Part shown: in pieces, positions 1 through 5,756 of the stretch
How positions within the stretch are numbered: the stretch's first letter is position 1
How the letters are laid out: each line of letters starts with the position of its first letter
NCBI GenBank assembly: GCA_027483285.1
Contig: JAIXUZ010000434.1
Span: 1-14,382 of the forward strand
Source: Bacteroidota bacterium
Lineage (GTDB): Bacteria; Bacteroidota; Bacteroidia; CAMBQF01
Direction: 5' to 3'
Length of the DNA stretch: 14,382 nucleotides
Program-made: the position numbers and the translations under genes
The notes under the pieces: model-generated
Told to the model about the DNA's origin: nothing
What the model saw: the letters and a program-made list of their open reading frames with translations, nothing else
The model's database searches: none

Positions 1-78
1 GGTTTTAGAGGTAGTACATGCCTCTGCAAGCAACAACAAGGCAATTAACAGTGCTGAGAAACGTATCGGAGTTTTCAT
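1..78 (-). CDS. Lipoprotein, N-terminal fragment (runs off left edge)
   Basis: Only the first 26 codons are inside the window, starting from an ATG at 78-76. They encode MKTPIRFSALLIALLLLAEAC followed by TTSKT. This is a basic N-terminus, a hydrophobic core rich in Leu and Ala, and a lipobox-like LAEAC in which Cys21 would be lipidated, so the product is most likely an exported lipoprotein anchored in a membrane. Glu at -2 of the lipobox is unusual but tolerated in some lipoproteins. The function cannot be judged because the mature part is missing. The gene is 89 bases downstream of the flavin reductase-like gene on the same strand, with no strong terminator between them. Start and signal peptide are clear; the rest is unknown. 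Confidence 0.6.
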   Translation of the reverse strand, partial: MKTPIRFSALLIALLLLAEACTTSKT

Positions 79-167
79 AACAATTGGTTTTACACTACTA
101 TATGCAACTTGTTTGCCAAACCGTATAAGCTATTTATTCTGAATGACTTAAATAAAAAAGCACTCAA

Positions 168-1052
168 CTACAACGATGCCATTAACAACTTCCAGGCTTC
201 TTCTACCTTATTATCATCCAACAGGTTTTTTGCCATGCTGTGCAGGTGTTGCTTTAATTCGCCCGGGCGGTTTTTGTAATCGTCGTACAGCTCAAGAATA
301 GCGTGCTGCTTATAGTCTTCTACTTCTTTATCAGTAGGCAGTTTTTCTACATTGCCCAACTGGCCTAAGTTATTGCCTGTAAGCACAGGGCTTAAGCGTA
401 TAGCTTCAGGGATAGAATCAACCCCTATGCCAATGGTAGTAATAGGTTTTGCAACCTCAAAAAGCCCTTCGGCAGCGCGGGTATACCAGTCGCCACCCAT
501 ACGGGCTACTAAATCTATTTTGCGTGGATCTATAACGCCATTAGCATTTAATATGCTATCGTCAATATGCATCACCAATATCTCGCATATTATAAGGTTG
601 CCAGCACCACCTTCGTGCCCCAGTTCAATAATATCCTTCACCTTACACTCAAACTGCACGGGTGACTCTTTTACCCTGAATGGCTTAACCATTTCAGACG
701 CTAACTGCGTTAGGCCTGCCTTGGTAAACTCATTTACCCCTGCGGGATACTCTACACTGCTTAATGATGCCTGCTGAACAATGTTGTAGTTTACTACATT
801 GATAACCACCTCGCCTGTTTTACGGGCGTTCTCCAGCGAATGCTTAGTGGTATTATCGCGCACCCTGCGGTTGGGCGAAAAGATGAGCGTAGCAGGGTTG
901 CTGCTAAACAGGTTAAAAAAACTAAAGGGCGACAAATTTGGCCGCCCTTGTTCATCTAATGTACTGGCAAAAGCTATAGGGCGGGGGCCAACGGCACCCT
1001 GTAAATAGCCATGCAATTTTGAGGTGGGCATTTCGCCCGGTATAATTTTCAT
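168..1052 (-). CDS. Flavin reductase-like (FMN-binding split barrel) protein
   Basis: The 294-residue product belongs to the flavin reductase-like family, whose members bind FMN in a split-barrel fold and often reduce flavins with NAD(P)H. The N-terminal part (residues about 1-215) has the family pattern: GAVGPRPIAFAST near residues 20-31, then NLSPFSFFNLFSSNPATLIFSP, then a stretch giving ASLSSVEYPAGVNEF. The glycine-rich EGGAGNLIICEI and the later IDLVARMGGDWYTRA also fit. It is longer than the usual 160-200 residues because of a helical C-terminal extension (about 225-294), which is common in Bacteroidota homologues. The ATG lies 3 bases after the frr stop codon, so the two are probably cotranscribed. 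The substrate and partner enzyme cannot be inferred. The family call is confident; the precise reaction is not. Confidence 0.82.
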   Translation of the reverse strand: MKIIPGEMPTSKLHGYLQGAVGPRPIAFASTLDEQGRPNLSPFSFFNLFSSNPATLIFSPNRRVRDNTTKHSLENARKTGEVVINVVNYNIVQQASLSSVEYPAGVNEFTKAGLTQLASEMVKPFRVKESPVQFECKVKDIIELGHEGGAGNLIICEILVMHIDDSILNANGVIDPRKIDLVARMGGDWYTRAAEGLFEVAKPITTIGIGVDSIPEAIRLSPVLTGNNLGQLGNVEKLPTDKEVEDYKQHAILELYDDYKNRPGELKQHLHSMAKNLLDDNKVEEAWKLLMASL

Positions 1053-1055
1053 CCG

Positions 1056-1613
1056 TTAAACGGTCATAATTTCTTTCTCTTTTGCCTCCAGGTGCTTCTC
1101 TACCTTGGCAATATTGTCATCGGTAATGCCTTGCACTTTGGTTTCGCTGCTTTTAGCCTGATCTTCAGGTAAGCCATCTTTTTGAAGCTTTTTGATAGCC
1201 TCATTAGCATCGCGGCGAATGTTACGCACGGTTACGCGGGCATGCTCAGCCTCTTCTTTAGCCTGCTTTACTAGGCCTTTACGGCGCTCTTCTGTAAGCA
1301 TAGGTATGTTTATGCGTATAGTAGCCCCATCGTTAGTTGGGTTGTAACCAAGGTTGGCGTTAGATATAGCCTTTTCAATAGGCGTAATCATATTCTTTTC
1401 CCAGGGTTGTATTGCCAGTGTGCGGGCATCGGGTGTGCTAATGTTGGCTATTTGGCTAAGCGGTGTGCTGCTGCCGTAGTAGTCTACATATATAGAGTCT
1501 AGCATGCCCGGGTTAGCACGACCTGCACGGATTTTTACTAATTCAGCCTCTAAGTGGTCAATGGCCTTTTCCATTTGGGCCTTAGCCGAGTCGATAACTT
1601 CTTTATCTGTCAT
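1056..1613 (-). CDS. frr: Ribosome recycling factor
   Basis: The 185-residue protein has the full normal length of ribosome recycling factor, which with EF-G splits the post-termination ribosome in the cytoplasm. Diagnostic stretches are KIRAGRANPGMLDSI near residue 27, PLSQIANISTPDARTL near 51, IQPWEKNMITPIEKAI near 68, and INIPMLTEERRKGLVKQAK near 101, followed by VRNIRRDANEAIKKLQKDG. The starting MTDKEV at 1613 matches family starts, and no ribosome binding site is visible, as is usual in Bacteroidota. It lies 258 bases downstream of pyrH, beyond a hairpin terminator, so it probably has its own promoter (candidate at 1648-1677). The flavin reductase-like gene follows 3 bases after its stop. 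Confidence 0.97.
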   Translation of the reverse strand: MTDKEVIDSAKAQMEKAIDHLEAELVKIRAGRANPGMLDSIYVDYYGSSTPLSQIANISTPDARTLAIQPWEKNMITPIEKAISNANLGYNPTNDGATIRINIPMLTEERRKGLVKQAKEEAEHARVTVRNIRRDANEAIKKLQKDGLPEDQAKSSETKVQGITDDNIAKVEKHLEAKEKEIMTV

Positions 1614-1647
1614 AGTTGGTAAAATAAGGCTGCAATTTTAGTGAAAA

Positions 1648-1677
1648 AAAAGATAGTTGACTAATTCAAAATGCAGA
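1648..1677 (-). promoter_or_regulatory. Possible promoter for frr
   Basis: On the minus strand TATCTTTT (1655-1648) matches seven of eight positions of the Bacteroidota -7 element TAnnTTTG. TCTG (1677-1674) lies 18 bases upstream and is a three-of-four match to the -33 TTTG. The position is sensible, 35 bases before the frr start and after the pyrH terminator. The region is AT-rich, so a chance match is possible. Confidence 0.35.
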
Positions 1678-1810
1678 ATTCATAATGTATTTGGATTACC
1701 GCCTGGCTTACTCTAAGTTTTTTTGCCTGCAATTTGTGGTAGCTGAAATACGATACCGCTTCAACAGCAATAAAAATAAGGAAGAACGAGATTACAAAAA
1801 GTGGAATGCT
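1661..1810 (-). pseudogene. Possible remnant of a small membrane-protein gene
   Basis: One minus-strand frame stays open for 49 codons and reads like a real membrane protein end: SIPLFVISFFLIFIAVEAVS (a strong transmembrane segment), then the basic YHKLQAKKLR, then a stop. The frame has no ATG, GTG or sensible TTG start, and a stop lies directly in front of it. A TTG-AAG-CAT-TCC in the neighbouring frame at 1814-1803 would read L/M-K-H-S, so a single-base deletion could have separated a start from the body. It sits between the pyrH terminator and frr and overlaps the candidate frr promoter. This may equally be an accidental open frame in AT-rich spacer DNA. Confidence 0.22.
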
Positions 1811-1816
1811 TCAACT

Positions 1817-1850
1817 AAAAAAGCCCCGTCTTTACAACAGGGCTTAATTT
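1817..1850 (-). terminator. Rho-independent terminator of pyrH
   Basis: On the minus strand AAGCCCTGTT (1845-1836) pairs with GACGGGGCTT (1830-1821) over about 10 base pairs, including two T-G wobbles, around the loop GTAAA. A run of six T follows. It begins 27 bases after the pyrH stop codon. The plus strand also has an AATTTTT run after the stem, so it may work weakly both ways. Confidence 0.85.
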
Positions 1851-1871
1851 TTGAATATCTATTACTAACAA

Positions 1872-2579
1872 TTACAACTCCACCAAGGTGCCAATTTTGT
1901 CACCATCAACCAGGCTTTGCAGGTTGCCTTCTTTATTCATGTCGAACACAATAATAGGCAGGTTGTTTTCTTTACAAAGGGTAAAGGCAGTCATATCCAT
2001 TACGTTAAGGCCTTTTTCGTACACCTCGTTAAAAGTAATGGTTTCGTATTTTGTAGCAGTTGGGTCTTTCTCAGGGTCGGCAGTGTAAATACCATCTACA
2101 CGGGTACCTTTCAAAATAACATCGGCTTCAATTTCAATAGCACGAAGCGATGCTGCTGTATCGGTAGTAAAATAAGGGTTACCAGTGCCGGCACCAAATA
2201 TTACCACGCGGCCTTTTTCTAAGTGGCGCACCGCACGGCGGCGGATAAACGGCTCGCATATCTGCTCCATTTTAATGGCTGATAGCAGGCGGGTATTCAC
2301 CTCCATCTTCTCCAGTGCCGATTGCAAGGCCATGCTATTGATAACCGTAGCCAGCATACCCATATAGTCGCCCTGCACACGGTCCATGCCACCTTCTTCG
2401 GCCTGCATACCCCTAAAAATATTTCCTCCACCAATAACAACACCTACTTCAACACCCTTTTCTACCGCTTGTTTAATCTCGGTAGCGTATTGGGTAAGCC
2501 TATCGTTATCAATACCAAATTGTTTGTCGCCCATTAGGGCTTCTCCACTAAGTTTTAAGAGTATACGTTTATATTTCAT
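1872..2579 (-). CDS. pyrH: UMP kinase (uridylate kinase)
   Basis: The 235-residue cytoplasmic enzyme phosphorylates UMP to UDP with ATP in pyrimidine nucleotide synthesis. It has the bacterial amino-acid-kinase-fold pattern: KYKRILLKLSGEALMG at the start, VGVVIGGGNIFRG near residues 46-57, DYMGMLATVINSMALQSALE near 71-90, and FGAGTGNPYFTTDTAASLRA near 127-146 (phosphate and nucleotide contacts). ILKGTRVDGIYTADPEKDP near 155-173 and the MDMTAFTLCKENNLPIIVFDM block follow. The length is normal. It is 141 bases downstream of the tsf stop, with a terminator between, so it is transcribed separately. It ends at its own strong terminator (1817-1850). I see no good consensus promoter: the nearest candidate in the spacer, TAGCCTTTG, is one base too long. 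Confidence 0.97.
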   Translation of the reverse strand: MKYKRILLKLSGEALMGDKQFGIDNDRLTQYATEIKQAVEKGVEVGVVIGGGNIFRGMQAEEGGMDRVQGDYMGMLATVINSMALQSALEKMEVNTRLLSAIKMEQICEPFIRRRAVRHLEKGRVVIFGAGTGNPYFTTDTAASLRAIEIEADVILKGTRVDGIYTADPEKDPTATKYETITFNEVYEKGLNVMDMTAFTLCKENNLPIIVFDMNKEGNLQSLVDGDKIGTLVEL

Positions 2580-2675
2580 GTGTACTGTGTGTCGTGCTAA
2601 GTTATATTTTTTTGTTCAGCCCCCAACTATGCAAAGGCTAACCGCCAAATAATAGGCAGTTTGAGAAATTTGGGC

Positions 2676-2706
2676 AAAAAAAAGAGGCTTAATAGCCTCT
2701 TCTTTT
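2676..2706 (-). terminator. Rho-independent terminator of the rplM-rpsI-rpsB-tsf operon
   Basis: On the minus strand AAGAGGCT (2701-2694) pairs perfectly with AGCCTCTT (2689-2682) across the four-base loop ATTA. At least six T follow (2681-2676). It begins 19 bases after the tsf stop codon. The plus strand side also carries a short T run, but no plus-strand gene ends here. Confidence 0.88.
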
Positions 2707-2720
2707 TAAAAATCAATAAA

Positions 2721-3545
2721 TTACTTAATAGCGTATCGTTTAAAGTCGGTAACCTTAAGGTCTTTATCAACCGATTGTAGGTATTGAAGAACGTTTAATT
2801 TGCCGTCTTTAATATACTCCTGGTTGTTAAGGGTACTTTCTTTGTAGAATTTGTTAACCTTACCTTGGGCAATTTTCTCAACCATATCTTCTGGTTTGCC
2901 TTCAGCACGTACTTGTTCGCGGGCAATTTCAAGCTCACGGTCAAGTGTTTCTTGTGTAACACCTTCTTTATCTATAGCTACAGGAGCCATAGCAGCAATT
3001 TGCATCGCTACGTTTTTGCCTACTTCCTGGTCTACCGCTTTGTTAAAAGCTACAATAGTAGCAATTTGGTTGCCCGGGTGGTTGTAGCCATAAACTAATT
3101 CGCCGGCTATGTTAGCGTAGAAAGCAATTTCAATTTTCTCGCCAATTTTACCAACTTGCTCAGTAATATGGTCGGCAACAGTGCGGCCATCAATAGTAAG
3201 AGCTAAAAGAGCATCTTTATCGGCAGCATTGTTTTCTAATGCAAGGTCAACCAATTGGTTGGCAAATGCACCAAAAGCTTCGTTAATAGCAACAAAGTCA
3301 GTTTCGCAGCTAAGTACTAATAATACAGCGTGGCCGTTAGCAGTTTTAGCAATAGCTAAACCTTCAGTTGATTCACGGTCGGCACGGTTAGCAGCTACTT
3401 TCTGTCCTTTTTTACGAAGGAAATCGATAGCAGCCTCAAAATCTCCACCGGTTTCTACAAGAGCTTTCTTGCAGTCCATCATTCCGGCACCTGTTGTCTG
3501 ACGTAGTTTGTTTACGTCAGCTGCGGTAATCATTACTTCTGACAT
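2721..3545 (-). CDS. tsf: Translation elongation factor Ts
   Basis: The 274-residue EF-Ts is the nucleotide exchange factor that releases GDP from EF-Tu. The N-terminal UBA-like segment ADVNKLRQTTGAGMMDCKKAL (about residues 9-29) and GGDFEAAIDFLRKKGQK (about 33-49) are diagnostic. The core has LLVLSCETDFVAINEAF near residue 76, matching the TDFV contact motif for EF-Tu; the usual TDFVAKN reads TDFVAIN here. VGKNVAMQIAAMAP, the EREL-like DRELEIAREQVRAEGKPE and GKVNKFYKESTLNNQEYI follow in the usual order. It starts 38 bases after the rpsB stop and is the last gene of the operon before the terminator at 2676-2706. MSEVMITAAD is taken as the start; the in-frame Met5 is a less likely alternative. 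Confidence 0.97.
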   Translation of the reverse strand: MSEVMITAADVNKLRQTTGAGMMDCKKALVETGGDFEAAIDFLRKKGQKVAANRADRESTEGLAIAKTANGHAVLLVLSCETDFVAINEAFGAFANQLVDLALENNAADKDALLALTIDGRTVADHITEQVGKIGEKIEIAFYANIAGELVYGYNHPGNQIATIVAFNKAVDQEVGKNVAMQIAAMAPVAIDKEGVTQETLDRELEIAREQVRAEGKPEDMVEKIAQGKVNKFYKESTLNNQEYIKDGKLNVLQYLQSVDKDLKVTDFKRYAIK

Positions 3546-3583
3546 TATAAATGGGTTTTTGTGGTAATTGTTATGCTAAGTAA

Positions 3584-4423
3584 TTAGTTTACTTTGGCTT
3601 TAGCACCGCGACGCACGCCTACTTTTTTAGCAGCGCCTGCACCTTTAGGGGCACCTTTGTCATCTTCATCATCAATACGCACTTCGTATTGCTTTTCTGA
3701 TGAACCTTCGTCTTCGTTAGATTGTTCTTTATCGTGCTTACGCTCAGACAAACCTTCTTGTATAGAAGCAACTACATGTTTCAATAACAATTCGATAGAC
3801 TTAGCGGCATCATCATTAGCCGGTATAGCGTAATCTACATCGTTAGGGTTAGAGTTGGTATCAACAATAGCAAAGGTTGGTATGTTAAGGCGTTTAGCCT
3901 CGGCAACAGCAATGTGCTCTTTGTGAATGTCAACAATAAACAAAGCGGCCGGTAGGCGAGACAAGTCGGCAATGGAACCAAGGTTACGCTCTAGTTTCTC
4001 ACGTTCGCGAGAAATTTGAAGGCGCTCACGCTTAGATATGCTGGTAAATGAAACGTCTGTTAGCATTTTGTCAATGCTGCTCATTTTCTTAACAGCCTTG
4101 CGGATAGTTGCAAAGTTGGTAAGCATACCACCTGGCCAACGCTCTGTTACGTAAGGCATATTGATGCCTTTAACTTCGGCAGCAACAATGTCTTTAGCCT
4201 GCTTTTTGGTAGCAACAAACAAAATCTTTTTGCCTGAACGGGCTATAGATTTAAGGGCATTGCAAGCCTCATCCAGTTTGGCGGCAGTTTTATTTAGGTC
4301 TATAATATGGATGCCACCTTTTTCTGTAAAGATGTACGGAGCCATATTAGGATTCCATTTGCGCTTAAGGTGGCCGAAGTGAACACCGGCATCAAGCATT
4401 TCGTCGAAAGATACTCTTGACAT
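3584..4423 (-). CDS. rpsB: 30S ribosomal protein S2 (uS2)
   Basis: S2 is a 30S subunit head protein that helps dock S1. The 279-residue product has the family blocks AGVHFGHLKRKWNPNMAPYI near residue 12, GIHIIDLNKTAAKL near 37, KKILFVATKKQAKDIV near 64, YVTERWPGGMLTNFATIRKA near 90, and LPAALFIVDIHKEHIAVAEA near 157, with PTFAIVDTNSNPNDVDYAIPANDDA after it. It is about 40 residues longer than E. coli S2. The extra C-terminal tail (about 225-279) is first acidic (EDEG, RIDDEDDKG) and then basic and Ala/Gly-rich (KKVGVRRGAKAKVN). The gene starts 27 bases after the rpsI stop and precedes tsf, the usual order. Conserved core and context make the call secure. Confidence 0.97.
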   Translation of the reverse strand: MSRVSFDEMLDAGVHFGHLKRKWNPNMAPYIFTEKGGIHIIDLNKTAAKLDEACNALKSIARSGKKILFVATKKQAKDIVAAEVKGINMPYVTERWPGGMLTNFATIRKAVKKMSSIDKMLTDVSFTSISKRERLQISREREKLERNLGSIADLSRLPAALFIVDIHKEHIAVAEAKRLNIPTFAIVDTNSNPNDVDYAIPANDDAAKSIELLLKHVVASIQEGLSERKHDKEQSNEDEGSSEKQYEVRIDDEDDKGAPKGAGAAKKVGVRRGAKAKVN

Positions 4424-4450
4424 ATATTGTGCTTTCTGTATAAAAAATGA

Positions 4451-4837
4451 TTAACGTTTGCTGAATTGGAAGCGACGACGTGCTTTCTTTTGGCCGAATT
4501 TTTTACGTTCAACCATACGTGGGTCGCGGGTTAATAAACCAGCTGCTTTAAGGGCAGGGCGGTTTTCACCGTTTATTTCGCATAGTGCACGGGCAATACC
4601 AAGGCGTATAGCCTGGGCTTGACCGGTAGTACCGCCACCGTTAACATTAACGGTTACGTCGTATTTTTCGTTCAGGTTTAAAACGGCAAAAGCCTGGTTA
4701 ACGGCATTGTGCAATGTAACGGTAGAGAAATACTCTTTATAATCGCGTTTGTTAACTACGATTTTACCATTGCCATCTTTAACAAAAACACGTGCTACGG
4801 CTGTTTTCCTTCTTCCTAAAGCGTTTGTAACTTGCAT
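4451..4837 (-). CDS. rpsI: 30S ribosomal protein S9 (uS9)
   Basis: This 128-residue protein of the small subunit head has the normal length. The start MQVTNALGRRKTAVARVFVK matches the Bacteroidota form. GGGTTGQAQAIRLGIARAL near residue 67 and LLTRDPRMVERKKFGQKKARRRFQFSKR at the C-terminus are diagnostic; the basic tail ending in SKR reaches towards the P-site tRNA in known ribosomes. Its ATG lies 7 bases after the rplM stop, the classical L13-S9 gene pair, and rpsB follows 27 bases later. Confidence 0.98.
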   Translation of the reverse strand: MQVTNALGRRKTAVARVFVKDGNGKIVVNKRDYKEYFSTVTLHNAVNQAFAVLNLNEKYDVTVNVNGGGTTGQAQAIRLGIARALCEINGENRPALKAAGLLTRDPRMVERKKFGQKKARRRFQFSKR

Positions 4838-4844
4838 AGGGGAA

Positions 4845-5300
4845 CTATTTTAAATTGTCTAGATTTATTAATTCTGGTTGCTGGCCTGCGTGTTTGTGCT
4901 CAGTACCAACATAAACGTAAAGGTTGCCTAAAATAGCACGGCCCAAACGGTTTTTAGGCAACATACCTTTAATAGCGTTTTCTAAAATACGCTCTGGGTA
5001 CTTGCGCATTACCTCGGTTGGGGTAGCAAAACGCTGCCCACCTGGGTAACCGGTATGGCGTGTATACACCTTATCGTTCATTTTATTACCGGTAAACACC
5101 ACTTTCTCAGCGTTTATGATAATTACGTTGTCGCCGCAATCAGCGTGCGGGGTAAAAGACGGTTTGTATTTGCCACGTAGTATTTTAGCTACTTTGGCGC
5201 TTAAACGTCCAACCACTTGATTTTCGGCATCTACAATAACCCACTTTTTGTTGGCGGTGGCTTTATTGGCCGATACAGTTTTATAACTTAAGGTATCCAC
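4845..5300 (-). CDS. rplM: 50S ribosomal protein L13 (uL13), GTG start
   Basis: The 151-residue product is large-subunit protein L13. Diagnostic stretches are VDTLSYKTVSANK at the start, KWVIVDAENQVVGRLSAKVA, LRGKYKPSFTPHADCGDNVI, the VYTRHTGYPGGQR block, and IKGMLPKNRLGRAI followed by VGTEHKHAGQQPELI. An in-frame ATG at 5387 would add 29 residues, but I prefer the GTG at 5300-5298. Bacteroidota L13 proteins normally begin at this DTLSYKT segment, the extension has no L13 character, and a consensus promoter (5342-5373) lies inside the extension, so the upstream ATG would not be transcribed from it. It is the first gene of the rplM-rpsI-rpsB-tsf operon. Confidence 0.95.
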   Translation of the reverse strand: MDTLSYKTVSANKATANKKWVIVDAENQVVGRLSAKVAKILRGKYKPSFTPHADCGDNVIIINAEKVVFTGNKMNDKVYTRHTGYPGGQRFATPTEVMRKYPERILENAIKGMLPKNRLGRAILGNLYVYVGTEHKHAGQQPELINLDNLK

Positions 5301-5338
5301 TTTATTAACTGTTTTATTAACACTATCCCTAAAAAGGG
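5301..5338 (-). promoter_or_regulatory. rplM 5' leader with small hairpin and tandem 9-base repeat
   Basis: The predicted untranslated leader between the promoter and the GTG start is about 37 bases. It contains the short inverted repeat CCCT-TTTT-AGGG at its 5' end (5338-5327). Two copies of GTTAATAAA follow (5321-5313 and 5309-5301), 12 bases apart, the second touching the GTG. A-rich sequence in front of a start replaces a Shine-Dalgarno in many Bacteroidota genes, so the repeat may simply help initiation. A role in ribosomal-protein feedback is speculation. Confidence 0.35.
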
Positions 5339-5341
5339 CTG

Positions 5342-5373
5342 CAAAGCTATAACTTTTTTTTAGAGTGGGCAAA
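5342..5373 (-). promoter_or_regulatory. Promoter of the rplM operon (Bacteroidota type)
   Basis: On the minus strand TTTG (5373-5370), a 20-base spacer and TAGCTTTG (5349-5342) match both elements of the Bacteroidota primary sigma factor promoter, TTTG and TAnnTTTG. Transcription would start near 5336-5339, about 37 bases before the GTG of rplM. The spacer contains an A-rich run. Confidence 0.8.
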
Positions 5374-5413
5374 TTTTTAATAAACAAAAGAAAAATAATT
5401 TGAAGGCTGCCCG

Positions 5414-5445
5414 TTTGAAGGGTGTAAAGGTAATGTATATCTTTG
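5414..5445 (+). promoter_or_regulatory. Promoter of the small exported peptide gene
   Basis: TTTG (5414-5417), a 20-base spacer and TATCTTTG (5438-5445) match both elements of the Bacteroidota promoter. It diverges from the rplM promoter, the two -33 elements being 40 bases apart. The predicted transcription start near 5449-5452 leaves a leader of about 12 bases before the ATG at 5463. Confidence 0.75.
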
Positions 5446-5462
5446 ATTATATGCTACCTACC

Positions 5463-5627
5463 ATGCAACTAAAAGCGTTATTTACCCTTACCACATTAAT
5501 ACTATGCGGGTTATTATCGGCGCAAACACCCTTCCAAATACTGGTAAACACCCTGTTAAATGCTCTAAAGGCCATTAACCAACCCCAAACAACTATTGAT
5601 ATAAATGATTTGCCTGCCAGCTTATAG
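5463..5627 (+). CDS. Small exported peptide, 54 residues, function unknown
   Basis: I do not recognise this gene. From the ATG at 5463 it encodes MQLKALFTLTTLILCGLLSA, a typical type I signal peptide with likely cleavage after Ala20. The mature peptide is 34 residues and starts QTPFQ. It contains a stretch FQILVNTLLNALKAI that could form an amphipathic helix and an acidic, proline-containing end (IDINDLPASL). Cys15 is not in a proper lipobox. The consensus promoter at 5414-5445 fits this start; the longer frame beginning further upstream would start before the transcription start, and an ATG at 5451 (MLPTMQLK) would be almost leaderless. It lies between the rplM operon (divergent) and the T9SS protein gene. 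It could be a genuine small secreted protein or the truncated front of a larger one. Confidence 0.55.
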   Translation: MQLKALFTLTTLILCGLLSAQTPFQILVNTLLNALKAINQPQTTIDINDLPASL

Positions 5628-5659
5628 TATTGTAGAGTCTATAAACGTTTAGGGATAAA

Positions 5660-5691
5660 AACCGATAAATTCATTAAACAGTAACCGATAA
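5660..5691 (+). repeat. Pair of 9-base direct repeats upstream of the T9SS gene promoter
   Basis: AACCGATAA occurs at 5660-5668 and 5683-5691, 23 bases apart start to start (about two helical turns). The second copy ends 16 bases before the -33 TTTG at 5708. Position and spacing would suit a dimeric activator acting on the 5731-5738 promoter. This is inference from placement only. Confidence 0.4.
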
Positions 5692-5707
5692 CTGCTTGAT
5701 TGTGTTA

Positions 5708-5738
5708 TTTGTTTTATAAAAACCATTGCCTACTTTTG
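5708..5738 (+). promoter_or_regulatory. Promoter of the T9SS-exported protein gene
   Basis: TTTG (5708-5711), a 19-base spacer and TACTTTTG (5731-5738) match both Bacteroidota promoter elements. Because the -7 box lies 18 bases before the ATG at 5757, it also rules out the longer frame opening at 5700. Confidence 0.75.
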
Positions 5739-5756
5739 CTATACAAACCAACCACC

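Noticed and set aside
79..167. Possible terminator or promoter between the flavin reductase-like gene and the lipoprotein
   Set aside because: There is a T run (CTTTTTTATTT on the minus strand) but no stable stem before it. The nearest promoter-like TACGGTTTG has the wrong spacing.
1685..1954. Plus-strand 89-residue open frame across the pyrH-frr spacer
   Set aside because: It crosses the pyrH terminator and then runs antisense into pyrH; its translation has no protein-like pattern.
2580..2675. pyrH promoter
   Set aside because: TAGCCTTTG and TATTATTTG are each one base longer than the consensus and lack a well-placed TTTG, so no site is called.
5301..5387. N-terminal extension of L13 from the ATG at 5387
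   Set aside because: It contains the consensus promoter and lacks L13 character; the GTG at 5300 fits the family start.
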